Positions 8,474 through 10,580 of a DNA stretch of 10,580 bases are shown here, piece by piece (positions within the stretch are counted from its first letter, which is position 1; every line of letters starts with the position of its first letter). A model generated the notes under the pieces. It made no database searches and had not been told where the DNA came from. It was given only the letters and a program-made list of their open reading frames with translations. The position numbers and the translations under genes were made by a program. The DNA comes from Bacteroidota bacterium. Its GTDB lineage: Bacteria > Bacteroidota > Ignavibacteria > Ignavibacteriales > Melioribacteraceae. The DNA is taken from the NCBI GenBank assembly GCA_023453125.1, contig JAEXUB010000228.1, forward strand, positions 1 through 10,580. Reading direction: 5' to 3'.

Positions 8474-9090
8474 CATTTAATAATTTTTATCAGCTGCCAG
8501 TTTTCATTCTCCTGCATTCCCATTCCCTGCTGGGGGGCAGCTATCTGCAGATTAAGAACATTCCCTTTTTCAATTTTTGTATTCCCCAAAGATCCCTGCG
8601 GTATATAAAGTTTTAAAATTCTCCCCTCTCCAAGAGGCGGAACGGCGGGACCGTAACCTAGAACATTTACAATTTTAACAGCGCAGTTATATTCGCTGCC
8701 GTTCTGCTTAATTTCAACGAATTCGCATTTAACACCGGCGGTTCCCGGCGCATACTTTTCCCCTTTCTTTTCCATTTCAACTCCAAGCGATATCGCTTTT
8801 TCTACACTTAGAATAATCTTCCCCTCAATCTCCTTTGCTACGCTGTATTTTATTTCAAAAACTTTCCCCGCATTGGCAGCCAGTTCTTCCATAACCGCAT
8901 TGCTTCCTTCCAGATAATAAATATCCTTATCATTTATATTAATCGTAAGTATCCTGCCGGTTTCACTCCCCGCTGCTTTAATTATTCCAACAACAGGATC
9001 CTGAATAGCGACTTCAGAAGACGCGCATCCGGAAATGAAAATGAGAGAGGCTGAAAAAACAAAAAGAAGGAGAAAATATTTTTTTAACAT
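8473..9090 (-). CDS. Lipoprotein of unknown function
   Basis: This 205-residue protein starts with a lipoprotein signal peptide: MLKKYF, a hydrophobic core, and lipobox ISGC with the acylated cysteine at C22. The mature protein (about 184 residues) should sit in a membrane leaflet facing the periplasm or the surface. I do not recognise the domain. It alternates predicted strands (GRILTININDKDIYYLEG, KVFEIKYSV, GKIILSVEKA), suggesting an all-beta or OB-like fold. C122 and C136 could form a disulfide. The tail is Gln/Met-rich (APQQGMGMQENENW). ATG 9090 is supported by CCGAGG five bases upstream. It is the first gene of a probable two-gene operon with the T9SS cargo protein, so a role in the surface display or function of that protein is a reasonable guess, not a demonstrated one. 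Confidence 0.85.
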   Translation of the reverse strand: MLKKYFLLLFVFSASLIFISGCASSEVAIQDPVVGIIKAAGSETGRILTININDKDIYYLEGSNAVMEELAANAGKVFEIKYSVAKEIEGKIILSVEKAISLGVEMEKKGEKYAPGTAGVKCEFVEIKQNGSEYNCAVKIVNVLGYGPAVPPLGEGRILKLYIPQGSLGNTKIEKGNVLNLQIAAPQQGMGMQENENWQLIKIIK

Positions 9091-9095
9091 TGCGA

Positions 9096-9101
9096 CCTCG
9101 G
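9096..9101 (-). promoter_or_regulatory. Ribosome binding site of the lipoprotein gene
   Basis: CCGAGG on the minus strand contains GAGG, five bases before ATG 9090. It is the clearest Shine-Dalgarno in the window and fixes the lipoprotein start. The promoter should lie in 9102-9222, between this site and the upstream terminator; I could not assign -35/-10 boxes with confidence. Confidence 0.7.
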
Positions 9102-9222
9102 AATTTTATCTGGTAAATAAAGATATAAAATAGAAAAGTATAAGAAAAGAAAGGGGAAAAAAGAATTTGGTTTATAAGGATAAAAAGGTCTTTTGGCTTT
9201 AATATAATTCTTCAAAAGCAAT

Positions 9223-9250
9223 AAAAAAAGGGGGGCAAGAGCCCCCCCCG
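9223..9250 (-). terminator. Rho-independent terminator of the smaller T9SS cargo gene
   Basis: GGGGGGC (9230-9236) pairs with GCCCCCC (9241-9247) around the loop AAGA, with two more C beyond. On the minus strand the stem is followed by seven T (complement of 9223-9229). It lies 14 bases after the stop of the 9264-10541 gene. It should isolate that gene from the lipoprotein operon downstream. Confidence 0.88.
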
Positions 9251-9263
9251 GTCATTAACACAT

Positions 9264-10541
9264 TTATTTAAGAAGCAGCATTTTTCTTGTAAAACTAAAA
9301 TTATTTGCTTTCAGAGAATAGAGGTAAATTCCGGCTGAGACTTTATTCCCGAAATTATCATCTCCGTTCCAGGAATAGGAATGATATCCCGCCCCCAGTT
9401 CCTGATTAATAACTGTTTTAATTTCCCTCCCAAGCATATCGAATATTTTTAATGAAACCGATGAATACCCCGGTAAGGAAAAACTAATTCTGGTTGAAGG
9501 GTTGAACGGATTCGGATAGTTCTGGTTAAGCGTATATTCAGATGGAAGTTTAATTTCACTCTTTGCAGATACAACCGGAGTACCTCTGTTGTCTGTCCAG
9601 TAAACTTCTCCGTTGCCTGTACAGAGCCATCCGTTAGACTGATTCGTAAAAACAATATCCTTTATCCCCTTGTCGGGGAAATTCTGTTTTGTCCAGCTCT
9701 TGCCGCTGTCGGCGCTGTACCATAGCTGTCCAGAGCATCCAAGAAATACCTCGGAAGGATTATTCTTAACGTATGCCACTGCCGATTGAATATACATACT
9801 CTGAACATATTTCTGCCAGGTAGCGCCTCCGTCTTTTGTAACAAACACGGCTCCGCCGGCAACATCATTTCCGGCGCCTATTCCGTAATTTCCATCATAC
9901 ATTCTGAGGGCATGTATATAATTATTATCCCCTAGATAAACATTGCTCCAATTAATTCCCCCGTCGGAAGAGCGGGCTATGCTTCTCTGCGCAGGCCCCG
10001 ATATGCTGAAAAAGAAAATTCCCTTCTGGGCAGTTCCGAAATCAATTTTACGCCAGACATCCATCGACCAACAGTTTTGAAGATAATTCTGATTAACCTG
10101 AGTCCATGTTGCGCCTCCATCGGTAGAATGGTATATCCCCGCTCTGCTACCGGAAACTCCAGTGTTACAGTCAGTCATTGCTACAAGTTCATTTCCGAAC
10201 GCTTTAATGTAATTGAACATTCCCTCCTGCGGTATGCGCGTACATACAATCTGCCAGTCCGCACCTGCATTTGTTGTTCTTATGATAGTAGAGTCTGTAA
10301 CGCCGACATAGGTTGATGTGCTTAACATTGCGATATCGTGAACAAGTCCGCTGTAAATAGAAGTCCAGTTCATCCCCCCGTTAGAAGTAAAATAAACGCT
10401 TACCCCTGAAACCACAGCATAATTCTGGTCGAGGGCATCAATTGCCCCGAGATATGTTGAAGGCAGGCCTGAATTGCGGAGCTGCCATTGGGAAAAAACA
10501 GTCGAAGAGAAAAGGAGCATAAAAAGTATAAGTCTTTTCAT
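9264..10541 (-). CDS. Secreted Asp-box repeat protein (Ycf48/sortilin-like propeller) with T9SS type A sorting domain
   Basis: This 425-residue exported protein begins with a clean signal peptide (MKRLILFMLL..., cleaved at VFS before Q18). At least six Asp-box repeats follow at roughly regular spacing: FTSNGGMNW (51-59), RTTNAGADW (88-96), HSTDGGATW (138-146), RSSDGGINW (190-198), VTKDGGATW (234-242) and YSADSGKSW (275-283), fitting a single six- or seven-bladed propeller. Residues 332-425 are a T9SS sorting domain (NQNYPNPFNPST, KIFDMLGREIKTV, GIYLYSL, RKMLLLK). The start is taken as ATG 10541, where GGGGG stands four bases upstream and the signal peptide begins at once. An in-frame TTG at 10568 would add nine residues ahead of it. 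The function is unknown; Asp-box folds occur in sialidases, Ycf48-like assembly factors and binding proteins, and no sialidase active-site set is evident. A strong terminator follows, so it is probably its own transcript end. Confidence 0.9.
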   Translation of the reverse strand: MKRLILFMLLFSSTVFSQWQLRNSGLPSTYLGAIDALDQNYAVVSGVSVYFTSNGGMNWTSIYSGLVHDIAMLSTSTYVGVTDSTIIRTTNAGADWQIVCTRIPQEGMFNYIKAFGNELVAMTDCNTGVSGSRAGIYHSTDGGATWTQVNQNYLQNCWSMDVWRKIDFGTAQKGIFFFSISGPAQRSIARSSDGGINWSNVYLGDNNYIHALRMYDGNYGIGAGNDVAGGAVFVTKDGGATWQKYVQSMYIQSAVAYVKNNPSEVFLGCSGQLWYSADSGKSWTKQNFPDKGIKDIVFTNQSNGWLCTGNGEVYWTDNRGTPVVSAKSEIKLPSEYTLNQNYPNPFNPSTRISFSLPGYSSVSLKIFDMLGREIKTVINQELGAGYHSYSWNGDDNFGNKVSAGIYLYSLKANNFSFTRKMLLLK

Positions 10542-10545
10542 TGTT

Positions 10546-10550
10546 CCCCC
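10546..10550 (-). promoter_or_regulatory. Probable ribosome binding site deciding the ATG 10541 start
   Basis: Five G on the minus strand lie four bases before ATG 10541. Together with the signal peptide this favours the ATG over the upstream in-frame TTG at 10568. The match to the anti-Shine-Dalgarno is imperfect (GGGGGA rather than GGAGG). Confidence 0.45.
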
Positions 10551-10580
10551 ATTTAGTACCGGAAGCAAATTAAAATGGTA

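Noticed and set aside
10542..10568. Upstream TTG start for the smaller T9SS protein, adding nine residues
   Set aside because: ATG 10541 has a ribosome binding site and begins a canonical signal peptide at once.

Overview
The window looks like chromosomal DNA from a free-living bacterium of the Ignavibacteria / Chlorobi-Bacteroidota (FCB) branch. The main clue is a pair of secreted proteins ending in the same type IX secretion (T9SS) sorting domain. It has the NYPNPFNPST motif, a KIYD/KIFD-LGRE core, GIYxYxL and a terminal KMxLLK, a form typical of Ignavibacteria and related FCB lineages. A periplasmic Reg_prop/Y_Y_Y sensor kinase and a modest GC content fit the same assignment. This is inference from protein motifs; no rRNA or tRNA is present to confirm it.

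Layout, left to right. (1) Bases 1-3187, minus strand: a very large membrane sensor histidine kinase cut by the left edge. It has a signal peptide, about 14 propeller repeats, a Y_Y_Y domain, one membrane helix, PAS, HisKA and the start of the ATPase domain, and appears to start at TTG. (2) Bases 3395-4666, minus: a dGTPase-like HD-domain triphosphohydrolase. (3) Bases 4737-5642, plus: a zinc-type cation diffusion facilitator, divergent from the dGTPase across 70 bases that hold an imperfect palindrome. (4) A 10-bp-stem terminator at 5646-5670 separates it from the convergent right-hand block. (5) Bases 5682-8462 and 8473-9090, both minus: a probable two-gene operon, with an unknown lipoprotein first and a 926-residue Asp-box propeller T9SS cargo protein 10 bases after it. 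(6) Bases 9264-10541, minus: a second, smaller Asp-box T9SS cargo protein with its own G/C-rich terminator.

Functionally, the left half combines sensing (extracytoplasmic ligand to phosphorelay), nucleotide-pool control and metal efflux, with no evident common pathway. The right half is a surface/secretion block: two exported beta-propeller proteins presumably processed by the T9SS, and a lipoprotein probably co-expressed with the larger one. I see no tRNA, rRNA, CRISPR array, insertion sequence or phage gene. I do not see a clear undescribed system. The items most worth a second look are the lipoprotein/T9SS-cargo operon, the sensor's domain order and missing 3' half, and two small intergenic repeat structures.
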